The notes under the pieces are model-generated. The model searched no databases. It was given only the letters and a program-made list of their open reading frames with translations, and was not told the origin of the DNA. A stretch of 48,486 bases of DNA from an uncultured Ruminococcus sp. (lineage in GTDB: Bacteria; Bacillota; Clostridia; Oscillospirales; Acutalibacteraceae): positions 1 through 48,486 of the forward strand of contig CADCHW010000049.1 of the NCBI GenBank assembly GCA_902801245.1, given 5' to 3'. Shown piece by piece: positions 7,111 to 15,529 of the stretch (the first letter of the stretch is position 1; the number at the start of each line of letters is the position of its first letter). A program made the translations under genes and the position numbers.

Positions 7111-7749
7111 ATGGACATAACACCTAAAGAAAGGGCGGCTCTCGCTGTTGCGGCTCTCAAAAAAGAATATCCGAATGCGGTTTGCTCGCTTGTTTACACC
7201 GACCCTTTGCAGCTGTTAATCGCTACAAGGCTTGCTGCACAGTGTACGGACGCACGTGTGAATATTGTTACACCTGCCTTGTTTGAACGCTTTAAGACCG
7301 CCTCAGACTTAGCACAAGCGGACGTTACAGAGGTTGAAGAGTACATAAAAAGCTGCGGACTTTACAAGACAAAAGCTCGTGATATTGTAAAAATGGCACA
7401 GCAGCTCTGCGACAACTTTAACGGCGAAGTTCCCGGAACTATCGAGGAGCTTACAACCCTTGCCGGAATAGGCAGGAAAACGGCAAATCTGGTTGTCGGG
7501 GATATTTTCAAAAAGCCTGCGGTTGTTGTTGACACGCACTGTATCAGGATTACTTCAAGACTGGGATTTCATAACATCAAAGACGCAAAAAAGATAGAGT
7601 TTATTCTGAAAGCCGTTCTTGACCCAAAAGAGTCGAATGACTTCTGTCACAGATTGGTTCTTCACGGCAGGGCAGTCTGTACGGCTAGGAAGCCCAAATG
7701 TGATAAATGCTGTATGAGTGAGTTTTGCGAAAACAAAGAAATCGTTTAG
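7111..7749 (+). CDS. nth: Endonuclease III, base-excision repair DNA glycosylase/AP lyase
   Basis: This 212-residue enzyme removes oxidised pyrimidines and cleaves the abasic site. The helix-hairpin-helix LAGIGRKTANLV contains the catalytic Lys123, and VVDTH contains the catalytic Asp141. The C-terminal cluster is complete: Cys190, 197, 200 and 206 in the C-x6-C-x2-C-x5-C pattern that binds 4Fe-4S. Length is standard. The start has TTGGAGA at good spacing. It follows the hypothetical gene with a 15-base gap, and no terminator is visible between them. Confidence 0.95.
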   Translation: MDITPKERAALAVAALKKEYPNAVCSLVYTDPLQLLIATRLAAQCTDARVNIVTPALFERFKTASDLAQADVTEVEEYIKSCGLYKTKARDIVKMAQQLCDNFNGEVPGTIEELTTLAGIGRKTANLVVGDIFKKPAVVVDTHCIRITSRLGFHNIKDAKKIEFILKAVLDPKESNDFCHRLVLHGRAVCTARKPKCDKCCMSEFCENKEIV

Positions 7750-7843
7750 AATTTTTGAAATCACTATTCACAACTTAAGAAAAGTTAAAAGCTTACATTA
7801 TAACACTTTTTGACAAACTTATAGTTTCGCTGCTTTTTAAATA

Positions 7844-7873
7844 TTGACACATATATATGAAAAAGCGTATAAT
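7844..7873 (+). promoter_or_regulatory. Strong sigma-A promoter of the SGNH lipoprotein gene
   Basis: TTGACA (7844-7849) and TATAAT (7868-7873) are perfect consensus hexamers, spaced 18 bases apart. The start codon lies 33 bases downstream of the -10. Confidence 0.8.
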
Positions 7874-7905
7874 TATAATTGCAAAATAATCAAAGAGGTG
7901 TTTTT

Positions 7906-8871
7906 ATGAATTATAAAAAAAGAAACGCTGCACTTGCGGTGATTTTGACAGCTTCAATTCTTATTTTTTCGGGGTGCGGTACGTCCGTAAACGGCGAGGA
8001 AACAGAATCTGCAATTGCTCAAGAAGTGTTGGTTGATTTTAATAAAATTGATATACCGCAAACCAAATCGAAAAGTGAATCCGAAATTAAAAACGATACA
8101 AACTCAGAAATTGAAGAAGAAGAAAAAGAAGAAACAGACTCTGAAATTCAAGAAGAAGAGCAGGAAATATCACTTGAGGGTCAACCGGAGTACCGACAGG
8201 AACTTATCAAAAACAAAGATAATACAATGCAAAAGAATGTTAAGGTGACTACGGGTTCGCCTGTTGATATCTCGTGGTTTGACGACTGTGTTTTCCTCGG
8301 CGACAGTTTTACCAACGGACTTGGATTATATAATGATTCATTTGGCGAACTTGGAAATGCACAATTTGTATGTGCGGCATGTATCGGTTGGGTAAGCAGT
8401 CAATATGATATGTATGACCCGAATGAGTTTCACCCACTGTATAACGGTCAAAAGGTGTTTATGTATGATGCACCTGCACTCACCGGAGCTAATAAAGTAG
8501 TTATCACTTTGGGTATGAATGATGTCGGCTGCTTTGGAATAGACGGTACTCTTGAGGCGGCAGATTCGTTTATCAGCAAAATAAGAGAGCTTACTCCAAA
8601 CGTGAAAATATATATTACGACTGTCACTCCAATGGTAGCGGCAGCGGAATACGACCTACTCAACAATCCGCTGATAAAGGAATATGATGAAAGATTGCCC
8701 GAATTTGCACGGCAGCATAACTGCGGATTCCTTGATACATGGTCGGTGTTTGCAAATGAAGACGGCAAGCTCCCCGAAGAACTGTGCATTGACCCCGACG
8801 GTTTGGGATTCCACCTCAATGATAAAGGAAACCATATGCTGTGCGATTTCTATAAAGCAAATCTCGGCTGA
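7906..8871 (+). CDS. SGNH/GDSL-hydrolase lipoprotein
   Basis: This 321-residue surface lipoprotein has a basic n-region, a hydrophobic core and lipobox IFSGC with lipidated Cys24. Residues about 50-115 form a Ser/Glu/Lys-rich linker. The catalytic domain follows: FLGDSF with nucleophile Ser134 (block I), a Gly in the ACIGW region (block II), LGMNDVG (block III Asn) and D-G-L-G-F-H near the C-terminus (block V Asp and His). All four blocks are present, so an active esterase or acetylhydrolase on cell-wall or polysaccharide substrates is likely. Its promoter is near consensus. GAGGTG precedes the ATG. The gene is followed directly by repeat B1. Confidence 0.88.
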   Translation: MNYKKRNAALAVILTASILIFSGCGTSVNGEETESAIAQEVLVDFNKIDIPQTKSKSESEIKNDTNSEIEEEEKEETDSEIQEEEQEISLEGQPEYRQELIKNKDNTMQKNVKVTTGSPVDISWFDDCVFLGDSFTNGLGLYNDSFGELGNAQFVCAACIGWVSSQYDMYDPNEFHPLYNGQKVFMYDAPALTGANKVVITLGMNDVGCFGIDGTLEAADSFISKIRELTPNVKIYITTVTPMVAAAEYDLLNNPLIKEYDERLPEFARQHNCGFLDTWSVFANEDGKLPEELCIDPDGLGFHLNDKGNHMLCDFYKANLG

Positions 8872-8873
8872 GT

Positions 8874-9061
8874 TATACTCACGGTCTAAAAGATTTGCCA
8901 TTTAAAGTTTGGTCAAGCTTTTTAAAGCTTGCGGGGTGCAGGGGCAGAGCCCCGCTCGCTGACGGAACAAATTATTGTAGAAAAATAAATTACCCTGCAA
9001 CAGCGTAGCGAATTGCCGGTCTAAGAAAGAAAAGTGGTAAATTTTAATGCTTGCGAGTATA
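8874..9061 (-). repeat. Family B element B1 (short, minus orientation)
   Basis: It is bounded by TATACTC (8874-8880) and GAGTATA (9055-9061). Inside are CAAGCTTTTTAAAGCTTG, GGGGCAGAGCCCC, and GGCAATTC-type blocks in the reverse order of the other copies. The middle block with CAGCGAAACTAAA is deleted, so it is only 188 bp. It starts 2 bases after the lipoprotein stop. Confidence 0.85.
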
Positions 9062-9120
9062 CAATGCGTAATTCGTAATTGTGACAGATGGAAATCACTC
9101 TTTTTTTGAAAGTATAAATG

Positions 9121-9165
9121 CACCTCATATAGGATTTGGCTTATATGAGGTGAGATTTTAATTTT
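9121..9165 (+). terminator. Strong hairpin, probable terminator of the lipoprotein gene
   Basis: CACCTCATATA (9121-9131) pairs perfectly with TATATGAGGTG (9142-9152), and AGATTTTAATTTT follows. Confidence 0.7.
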
Positions 9166-9212
9166 AAAGAATAATTGTGATTAAAAAAATATTTTTGTGT
9201 TTTTTTAACCAC

Positions 9213-9240
9213 TTGACATTTTTTTATAAAGATGTATAAT
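9213..9240 (+). promoter_or_regulatory. Orphan sigma-A promoter
   Basis: TTGACA (9213-9218) and TATAAT (9235-9240) are perfect hexamers spaced 16 bases apart. No coding gene lies downstream on this strand; the next gene is on the minus strand. It reads into element B2 and a strong terminator at 9333-9358. Confidence 0.55.
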
Positions 9241-9246
9241 ATATAT

Positions 9247-9358
9247 TATACTCGAAATCGTTAAGATTTAGCGACAATATTTAAAAAAATCGAGATTTTT
9301 TTAAACCCCCTCCGTCAGCCTTACGGCTGCCACCTCCCCTAAAAGGGGAGGCTTTTTT
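9247..9358 (+). ncRNA. Candidate small RNA transcribed from the left half of element B2
   Basis: A consensus promoter at 9213-9240 is followed about 110 bases later by a textbook intrinsic terminator: CCTCCCCT (9333-9340), loop AAA, AGGGGAGG (9344-9351), then CTTTTTT. A second small hairpin, CAGCC-TTAC-GGCTG, lies at 9316-9329. No start codon with a ribosome site is present. This may be a genuine small RNA or an accident of repeat insertion next to a promoter. Confidence 0.35.
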
Positions 9359-9454
9359 GGTTCTCGATTTATCAAAGTCGCCCCTTATAGGGGAGATGTC
9401 CGCAGGACAGAGGGGTTTAATTGAATTTGCTAAATCTTTTAGATTTTGAGTATA
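9247..9454 (+). repeat. Family B element B2 with a different interior
   Basis: The ends are typical family B termini (TATACTCGAAATCGTTAAGA on the left and AATCTTTTAGATTTTGAGTATA-type on the right). The interior is unrelated to other copies: AAACCCCCTCCGTCAG, CCTCCCCT/AGGGGAGG, then GCCCCTTATAGGGG and ACAGAGGGGTTTAA. The flanking AAATCGAGATTTTT and CTCGATTTA blocks form a further inverted repeat. The Pu/Py-rich CCCCTCCGTCAG module looks like a separate repeat placed inside family B ends. Confidence 0.8.
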
Positions 9455-9512
9455 TTATTTTGTATTTATATTATAACTCATATTTTGATAAATTGCAAGA
9501 GATTTTTTAGCT

Positions 9513-10424
9513 TTAGCAGCAATCCCAAGTATACACAACATTACCGAAATTCTTGTTTTTCAAATCCTCACTTAGGATAAAAAAGTTCGCAGTACCTGCA
9601 TCTCCCCACATTATTTTCTGATTATCAATATCCGAATCAAGCTGCAAAAGTAGAATATCATAGTCACGGTATTGTTCATAGCTGCGAATATCCCATTGTG
9701 TAAAGTACGGATAACCGAGAACTCTGTTTCCGGAAAAAATTCTCTCCTCGGGCATTTGTTTAAGGATTTCCCACAAAGTGCGGTTTGGTTTATCATCGCC
9801 GACTTCGTCACTGAAAGTTTCCGTTTCTTCACGGCTTGCAAAACCCAGTTCTACAAGAGTATTCTTCATTAGGCTCATAAAACGATAATCCGATTCACCC
9901 ATAAAAGCCGTGATTTTTTCAACGTCAAGAGCATATTCGCCCCTGAAAGGCAAATCGTAACACTCTGTATTAACATCATTGGCGGTAATGAATTTATCCC
10001 TTACTGTTTCGGCTGTAAAACTTGTATCAATATTTTCGTGATATATTACTTTAAAAAATGATTGATTGGTCAAATCATCAAAGTCAACTCCGTAACTGTC
10101 GTTGGCAGTAATAAAGAACTGCAAAATTCCTTTTTGGGGAAGTATGTCGTTATCTTGAAAATCGTTCATATTAAGCTGTGCAAGAAGAGAGAGCTTCTCG
10201 CCGTTTCCGCTTTTGGGAATTTCAAGAGTATTATCCCAATAGGGAATACCGCCGATTTTTGTATCGAATACAGTCGGAGTTCTTTCGGGATTTACAGTGA
10301 GCTTAAATGCAGGCTGTGAGGTTTTTGATTTCATATGCTCCCATATTCGTACGATATCGTTTTCGGTAAGCGTTAAGCTTTTAGGGGTGGGTATCGTCTG
10401 TTTTTTAGGCTTGAATAGATTCAT
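9513..10424 (-). CDS. YwqG-like (DUF1963) family protein
   Basis: This protein of about 303 residues matches the YwqG pattern: TKIGGIPYW, then KLSLLAQLN, LPQKGILQFFI, YGVDFDD, and near the C-terminus LLLQLDSD with WGDAGTANFFI. The function of the family is unknown; it is found scattered in bacteria, and its members are cytoplasmic. The ATG at 10424 is chosen because AAGGA lies 8 bases before it. An upstream ATG at 10442 has no ribosome site. It stands alone, convergent with the orphan promoter region at 9213 and separated from rlmD by repeat A5. Confidence 0.8.
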   Translation of the reverse strand: MNLFKPKKQTIPTPKSLTLTENDIVRIWEHMKSKTSQPAFKLTVNPERTPTVFDTKIGGIPYWDNTLEIPKSGNGEKLSLLAQLNMNDFQDNDILPQKGILQFFITANDSYGVDFDDLTNQSFFKVIYHENIDTSFTAETVRDKFITANDVNTECYDLPFRGEYALDVEKITAFMGESDYRFMSLMKNTLVELGFASREETETFSDEVGDDKPNRTLWEILKQMPEERIFSGNRVLGYPYFTQWDIRSYEQYRDYDILLLQLDSDIDNQKIMWGDAGTANFFILSEDLKNKNFGNVVYTWDCC

Positions 10425-10556
10425 TATCTTATTCCTTTTCATAATATTTTTTAATTGTACAGTTGGCTGTATCTGCTAATTTTAATCTAAGTTTTATTTC
10501 AAACAAACTTCCGACTTACATAATCACGCATTTTTTACATTTCTGTTATAAATCAA

Positions 10557-10581
10557 ACTATTCGGAAATTCCGAATAGTTG
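10557..10581. other. Perfect 12-bp inverted repeat downstream of rlmD
   Basis: AACTATTCGGAA and TTCCGAATAGTT are separated by a single base. On the minus strand it lies 66 bases after the rlmD stop and could end that transcript, but the tail (TGATTTATAAC) is a poor T tract. It could equally be a protein-binding dyad upstream of the YwqG-like gene. Confidence 0.4.
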
Positions 10582-10595
10582 CCTACCTTTCCCGT

Positions 10596-10692
10596 AGGTG
10601 TTACCCACCGCATTAGATTAACTATTGGTCGGGTAAAAGAAGTCAGACTAACAATGACTGTCTTCTCGTGTTTCAAGTCGGCGTTGCCGACC
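10596..10692 (+). repeat. Family A repeat, right half only (A5), overlapping the rlmD 3' end
   Basis: ACCGCATTAGATTAACTATTGGTCGGGTAA, then AAGTCAGACTAACAATGACT, GTCTTCTCGTGTTTCAAGTCGGCGTTGCCGAC. The closing GTCGGCGTTGCCGAC hairpin is the reverse complement of the GTCGGCAATGCCGAC unit in A4, which shows that both ends of the element carry related hairpins. Confidence 0.7.
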
Positions 10693-11832
10693 CAGCAAAA
10701 CCACGCACTCAACGTGCTTAGTATGCGGAAACATATCAACAGGCTGAATTTTTTTCACATTATAATCATTATGCACTAAAAAATACAAATCCCTAGCAAG
10801 CGTTTCGGGATTGCAGGAAACATAAACAATCCTGTCGGGTTTCAACTCGGCAAGCGACGACAAGAAAACCTTGCTGCACCCTGCTCTCGGAGGGTCGGTG
10901 AAAACAACGTCAAAACGCTCGCCATTCTCCGCTGCTTCACGCATAAAATCTGCTGCGTCTGCGTTATAATAAACGGCATTCTTAAGGGCATTAATCTCCG
11001 CATTTTTTACTGCGTCTTTGACAGCTTCAAAGTTTAACTCAACACCGACAATACTTTGAACATTCTCCGCCGCCGAAATACCTATTGTGCCGATTCCGCA
11101 GTAGGCATCGAGAATTTTCTCCTTACCCGAAAGCTGTGCAAAATTCACTGCCGTATTGTATAAAATCTCCGTTTGAACAGGGTTCACCTGATAGAACGAA
11201 CGTGCGGAAATTTCAAATCTTTTTCCGCAAAGAATATCTTCTATATGTCCGCTGCCGAAAAGTATTCTTTCCTGTGAACCCAACATCATTTTATCGTTCT
11301 TATTGACATTGAGAACAACCGTTTTAATCTCGCCGAACCTTTCGCAAAGCCTTGAAACAAGCTCGGTTTCATTTGGAAGATTATCCTCAATACAGACAAG
11401 CACAACCATATATTCGCCTGTTTTGTGACCGTTTCTAATCATAATGTGCCTAAGAATACCCCTGTTGTTTTTTAGATTGTACGGCTGAACGTGCAGTTCT
11501 GTAACAAGCTTGCGGATATATTTCACGATTTCATTTGATTTCTTATCGTTTATGAAACAGCCGTCCGTTACGGCAACACCGCCCGTGGTTGACTGATACA
11601 CTCCCGTAACAATATTTCCGTTATTCGCTTTCTTTACAATATACTGTGCCTTATTTCGGTAATGGTACGGATACTTCATACCGATAATATCATTCACACG
11701 GCAGTATCGTTTCAAAAGCTTTACAACGTTTGCCTGTTTGAAGTTCAGCTGTCGTTCGTAATCCATATTACTGAGCTGACACGCACCGCACTTTTTAGAA
11801 ATTTTACATTTATTGTTTTGATTATAATTCAT
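10648..11832 (-). CDS. rlmD: 23S rRNA (uracil-5-)-methyltransferase, RumA/RlmD family
   Basis: This 394-residue S-adenosylmethionine-dependent enzyme makes m5U in 23S rRNA. Near the N-terminus, C-x5-C-x2-C (Cys9, 15, 18, in KKCGACQ) matches the iron-sulfur ligands of RumA. The TRAM domain seen in longer relatives is absent. DAYCGIGTIGI is the cofactor loop, TDPPRAG is motif IV, and YVSCNPETLARDL holds the catalytic Cys. In Gram-positive species related enzymes can be RlmCD, so the exact target uridine is uncertain. The final residues after VECVVLL (GRQRRLETREDSHC) and the stop come from repeat A5. Confidence 0.88.
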   Translation of the reverse strand: MNYNQNNKCKISKKCGACQLSNMDYERQLNFKQANVVKLLKRYCRVNDIIGMKYPYHYRNKAQYIVKKANNGNIVTGVYQSTTGGVAVTDGCFINDKKSNEIVKYIRKLVTELHVQPYNLKNNRGILRHIMIRNGHKTGEYMVVLVCIEDNLPNETELVSRLCERFGEIKTVVLNVNKNDKMMLGSQERILFGSGHIEDILCGKRFEISARSFYQVNPVQTEILYNTAVNFAQLSGKEKILDAYCGIGTIGISAAENVQSIVGVELNFEAVKDAVKNAEINALKNAVYYNADAADFMREAAENGERFDVVFTDPPRAGCSKVFLSSLAELKPDRIVYVSCNPETLARDLYFLVHNDYNVKKIQPVDMFPHTKHVECVVLLGRQRRLETREDSHC

Positions 11833-11959
11833 TTTATTCTCCCGATAATTTTAATAAATTCTTCTTTATCTTCCAAAATGCCAAAATTAAAGCCGTTACT
11901 ATTGTACGATTATATATTACCACATTTTCAATTAAAAAGCTATCACTTTTTATAAAAAA

Positions 11960-11992
11960 GAAAAACCGACACCATACTAAAATTGATGTCGG
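11960..11992 (-). terminator. Terminator downstream of the zinc-finger/YNQ-repeat gene
   Basis: On the minus strand CCGACA pairs with TGTCGG around a 15-base loop and is followed by TTTTTC. It separates this gene from rlmD. Confidence 0.6.
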
Positions 11993-12024
11993 CAGAATTC
12001 TTGCTTATCTATTTAAAAATTCAA

Positions 12025-13236
12025 TTAACTTTTTTGTCTTCCGCAATTCTGACAGAAATTTGCAACATTGGTTACTCCGCATGAGGGGCAAATCCAACTG
12101 AAGCCATTAATATTCTGCTGTCCAAAACCATTTACACCAAACTGCTGATTTTGTCCATACTGATTCTGCTGTCCCAATGAATTAACTCCGTTATTATCAT
12201 AAGAGTTATAGCCTGTATTTTGCTGTCCGTAAGCGGTGTTCTGATTATACCCGGCATTCTGTCCGTTGTAATTTGGTATTTGATTGTAGCCAACACTCTG
12301 CTGCTGTGCATAGCCTGAATTCGGCTGATTATAGCCGAAATTCTGTCCGTTATAGTTTGGTGTTTGATTGTAACCAATACCTTGCTGCTGTGAATAACCT
12401 ACATTCGGCTGATTATAGCCGAGATTCTGTTGGTTGTAATTTGGTGTCTGATTGTAACCAACACCCTGTTGCTGTGAATAGCTTGAATTCGGCTGATTAT
12501 AGCCGAGATTCTGTGCATTATAATCCATTGTTTGATTATATCCGCCATTCTGCTGACTTCCGATATTGTTCATACCTCCAACAGCACCGGCAACTGTATT
12601 CAATATGTTTCCTATACCGCCCAAATTCGCCCCTTGAGCATTACCGCCTTTAAGAGCAGCAACAATCTGATTAGCGGTTTGTGCATACTGCAAATACTCC
12701 TGAGAACTCTTGTTCTGTGGGCGATTGGAACTGTCTGTAACCTCAAATTTAATTTCATTAAAATATTGAGTATTGACAGTAATAGTCAATGTAATCTCAT
12801 ACGTAAATTCATATCTGGGAGGATTGTAAGACGTTCTGCGACCCTCTGAGTCTTTTGTATAAAGCTCTTGCTTATGCTCTTTCTCATTAGCCACAACATT
12901 AAGAACCTGAGATAACTCTATAATGTCTGCATTTTCTGTCTTATAATCACTTCGCTTGGATACGATAAAACATTTATTTGTTTCATCTATGTACACCTTA
13001 GTTTTACTTCCAAAAACCTTAGAGGGGGAGAAGTAATTAAGTTTCTGTCTGTTCTGCTCTCTGTAGACAAGCTGCTGCTGAACACTCTGAATAGTTGTAT
13101 TCTTCAAACCTCTGAAAAAGGGCGAGAGTTTTCCGTAGCAATTTGAGCATATATTGCCGTTTGCAGCTTTATTGTTACCTAAAAGTCCAATTTTTTCACC
13201 GCAAATGTCACAAAATTTCTTTTCAAAAAGTGCCAT
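12025..13236 (-). CDS. DUF4428-type zinc-finger protein with Y/N/Q-rich tandem repeats
   Basis: This 403-residue cytoplasmic protein begins with a zinc finger, FCDICG...ICSNCYG (about 8-35), of the DUF4428 type. A folded region of about 150 residues follows that resembles short bacterial SHOCT/PH-like stress proteins only loosely. Then comes a low-complexity tract of three and a half 28-residue repeats beginning GYNQTPNYN. A second zinc ribbon at the C-terminus reads WICPSCG...FCQNCG. GGAG lies before the ATG at 13236; an upstream ATG at 13275 lacks a ribosome site. The repeats resemble a prion-like or condensate-forming linker. The function is unknown. Confidence 0.75.
   Translation of the reverse strand: MALFEKKFCDICGEKIGLLGNNKAANGNICSNCYGKLSPFFRGLKNTTIQSVQQQLVYREQNRQKLNYFSPSKVFGSKTKVYIDETNKCFIVSKRSDYKTENADIIELSQVLNVVANEKEHKQELYTKDSEGRRTSYNPPRYEFTYEITLTITVNTQYFNEIKFEVTDSSNRPQNKSSQEYLQYAQTANQIVAALKGGNAQGANLGGIGNILNTVAGAVGGMNNIGSQQNGGYNQTMDYNAQNLGYNQPNSSYSQQQGVGYNQTPNYNQQNLGYNQPNVGYSQQQGIGYNQTPNYNGQNFGYNQPNSGYAQQQSVGYNQIPNYNGQNAGYNQNTAYGQQNTGYNSYDNNGVNSLGQQNQYGQNQQFGVNGFGQQNINGFSWICPSCGVTNVANFCQNCGRQKS
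12215..12542 (-). repeat. 84-bp coding tandem repeats
   Basis: About three complete units of 28 codons and a partial one lie inside the zinc-finger gene. Each unit has three G-Y-N-Q or G-Y-x-Q cores. DNA similarity between units is high, so copy number may vary. Confidence 0.75.
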
Positions 13237-13390
13237 TTTATTTTCTCCTCTCAGAAAGAATATTAATTTATGCAATATTTGTCCTGTAAATAGGGCAATT
13301 TTATTATATCACATTATATGACAATTTTCAATAAAAAACAAAAATTTCTTTGATATTTATTATAAATCCAAAACATCCAATTAATAGAAA

Positions 13391-15205
13391 CTATTTGCTT
13401 ACAAGATAAATTGATTCCTTTTCAATATCTATTCTGTCAACTTTCAATTCAAGCATATATGCCAAATCGTAAACGTCAATATAATAATTATATGGACTGT
13501 TATCTTTTTTGGCTTTCATTTCATATGACTTGGCAGGTTCTTTAAGCAGAAGAGTTTCATCATCAATGCTTTTAATCAAATATTCACGTTCTTCTATATT
13601 GTATTGTATACCCTCGTCATTTCTTATGATTTTACTTTTTAAATGAAGTTTATACAGAAGTATCTTAAACAAATAATCACCGTTATAGGTTGACAGGTAA
13701 CAATAATATTTTCCGTTTTCCTCGTCATATTTAATACGGCTTGTGTAATCGGAACTTTTACTTGATGTAAATATTTCTTCGTCATCAATATAAAGATGTT
13801 TGATTTGATTTAGTGATTCGGGCGGAGAATATTTATTATCGTTCGGATTCGGATATTTTGAAACATCTGTCGAAAAATACACAATCCCTTTATTATCGTC
13901 TGTTTTCTCGACACCCAATTCGCAAAGCTCGGCGAAATCGTAAATATTCAAATATCTGTCTGATGATTCAATATCTTTAATATCGTAATAATAAGTCATA
14001 TGCTTTAACGTATCATTTTCATAAACTTTCAGTTTATCCGAATTATTAACGTCATATCTGATTTTATAATTATTTGAGCCGATATCATAGCAAAGTGCCG
14101 TATAGCTTCCAAGCTCTTCGCCGCTTATATCCACACTTCCGTAATTGCTTTCGGGATAATATGCCTTGATGAAATCCCCGAGCAAATCCCCATTTTTAGA
14201 AGTATCACCGATATGATATTGTGTACAATACATATTTATATCGGGATTATACACAAACAAATATTTTCTGTCACCCAGCAAATCATATTCTTTATTGTCA
14301 ACATACATTTTTGTGAGATATCTGTTATTGTACAAATCCTTATCCGTATCAACAGGATTATCGGCAGTTATAACAGGGTCGGAAACATATCCCAGATTAA
14401 TATTTTCTTTATACTTCTTTTTGACTTCTTCTCTTGCAATTTTCCAATTTACGGAATTATCCTTTGTACTGATTTTTGATATCTCGATATAGCCGTACTT
14501 TTCCTCATACGGAATTGTCACAATATCGTCCGACGCAACATTTTCAGTAGGACAGTATATACCAAAAATAATATTGGGTATACGGCATTTTAAAATCTCG
14601 TCTGTGCCATCTTTTTCGGGGAGGTATTTATAAAACGAATTGTAAACCTCTTCCAGCACATCAACGGCATTATCCAAATCGTCATACGATTTGGCACGGC
14701 AGGTGTAATGCGATTCAAAAAAATTGTAATCAACATCGGCTTTTAAATTTTTATCGGTATTTTTATTATAGGACACTTTTTCATAAAGCCGTTCTCTGTA
14801 ATTATCTTCACTGAGAGTATAAATATTACTCGGAAACATAAAGGATATATCTCGTGTCTGATATTCTGTAAAAGTAAAATCCAATCCGTTATAATTGAAA
14901 TAGTATATATTTTTATCAAAATTTGTTTCCCCAACCTTTGTAAACTCGGTTTTAATATGCTGTGCTTCGGGAAACATTTCTTGAATTGCGGCTATAATCT
15001 CTTCCTGCGAATGAAGCTCTTCGTCGTTATCGTTATCTATTCCGAAAAAATGTGTAATCCCGTTGCCTATAGCCGAAATTGTAGGTGCAACCTTTGTATC
15101 AATATAGTAACGCAACCCTATCGAACCCAGTATACCCAGATTAATCACCAATGCCGCAGTAACTGTAAACAATACTATTTTGGTTTTATTGAATTTTATC
15201 TTCAT
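13391..15205 (-). CDS. Exported or membrane-anchored protein of unknown function
   Basis: This 604-residue protein has a basic start and one N-terminal hydrophobic helix (about 10-32, VLFTVTAALVINLGILGSIGL), so it is anchored or secreted. No cleavage motif is obvious. The rest is hydrophilic, rich in Tyr, Asp and Lys, with no domain I recognise. Several YLNIYDFAELCELG- and YIDVYDLAYMLEL-like segments recur near residues 430 and 580. They suggest an internal duplication like the copper-amine-oxidase N-terminal-type or stalk repeats of surface proteins. AAAGGTGA precedes the ATG. The gene stands alone between repeat B3 upstream and the zinc-finger gene downstream. Confidence 0.7.
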   Translation of the reverse strand: MKIKFNKTKIVLFTVTAALVINLGILGSIGLRYYIDTKVAPTISAIGNGITHFFGIDNDNDEELHSQEEIIAAIQEMFPEAQHIKTEFTKVGETNFDKNIYYFNYNGLDFTFTEYQTRDISFMFPSNIYTLSEDNYRERLYEKVSYNKNTDKNLKADVDYNFFESHYTCRAKSYDDLDNAVDVLEEVYNSFYKYLPEKDGTDEILKCRIPNIIFGIYCPTENVASDDIVTIPYEEKYGYIEISKISTKDNSVNWKIAREEVKKKYKENINLGYVSDPVITADNPVDTDKDLYNNRYLTKMYVDNKEYDLLGDRKYLFVYNPDINMYCTQYHIGDTSKNGDLLGDFIKAYYPESNYGSVDISGEELGSYTALCYDIGSNNYKIRYDVNNSDKLKVYENDTLKHMTYYYDIKDIESSDRYLNIYDFAELCELGVEKTDDNKGIVYFSTDVSKYPNPNDNKYSPPESLNQIKHLYIDDEEIFTSSKSSDYTSRIKYDEENGKYYCYLSTYNGDYLFKILLYKLHLKSKIIRNDEGIQYNIEEREYLIKSIDDETLLLKEPAKSYEMKAKKDNSPYNYYIDVYDLAYMLELKVDRIDIEKESIYLVSK

Positions 15206-15257
15206 AAAATCACCTTTTCAAGTGCCCTCGGAGATATTTTTATTTTTGTTTGTATGT

Positions 15258-15520
15258 TATACTCGCAAGCATTAAGATTTATCACTTCTCTTCCTTCGAC
15301 CGGCAATTCGCTGAGCTGTTGCCTGTTTTTATTTTTATCGGAGAATATTGTTTTTTTGGGGGCTTTTATTTTTTGTGTTTCTTTGAAAAGTTTGTTTAGT
15401 TTCGCTGAGGGAAGTTTATTTTTCTTTGCAGGTTGGTTTCGTCAGCGACAAGGGCTCTGCCCTTGACCCGCAAGCTTTGAAAAGCTTGACCAAACTTTTA
15501 ATAAGCTTCGCTCCGCCGAA
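15258..15520 (+). repeat. Family B element B3
   Basis: It has left end TATACTCGCAAGCATTAAGA, then CGGCAATTCGC...TTGCC, TTTAGTTTCGCTGAGGG, GTCAGCGAC, AAGGGCTCTGCCCTT and CAAGCTTTGAAAAGCTTG. The right end is the alternative form (TTAATAAGCTTCGCTCCGCC) without GAGTATA, also seen in B4 and B9. It fills the gap between the exported-protein gene and the DUF2339 gene. Confidence 0.8.
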
Positions 15521-15529
15521 AGATATTTT

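Noticed and set aside
10557..10581. Perfect dyad as a terminator for rlmD
   Set aside because: The stem is perfect, but the T tract after it on the minus strand is poor, so I kept it only as a dyad of unknown role.
15258..15520. Family B as CRISPR or attachment site
   Set aside because: Copies are dispersed, not tandem, and have inverted ends; no integrase is nearby.
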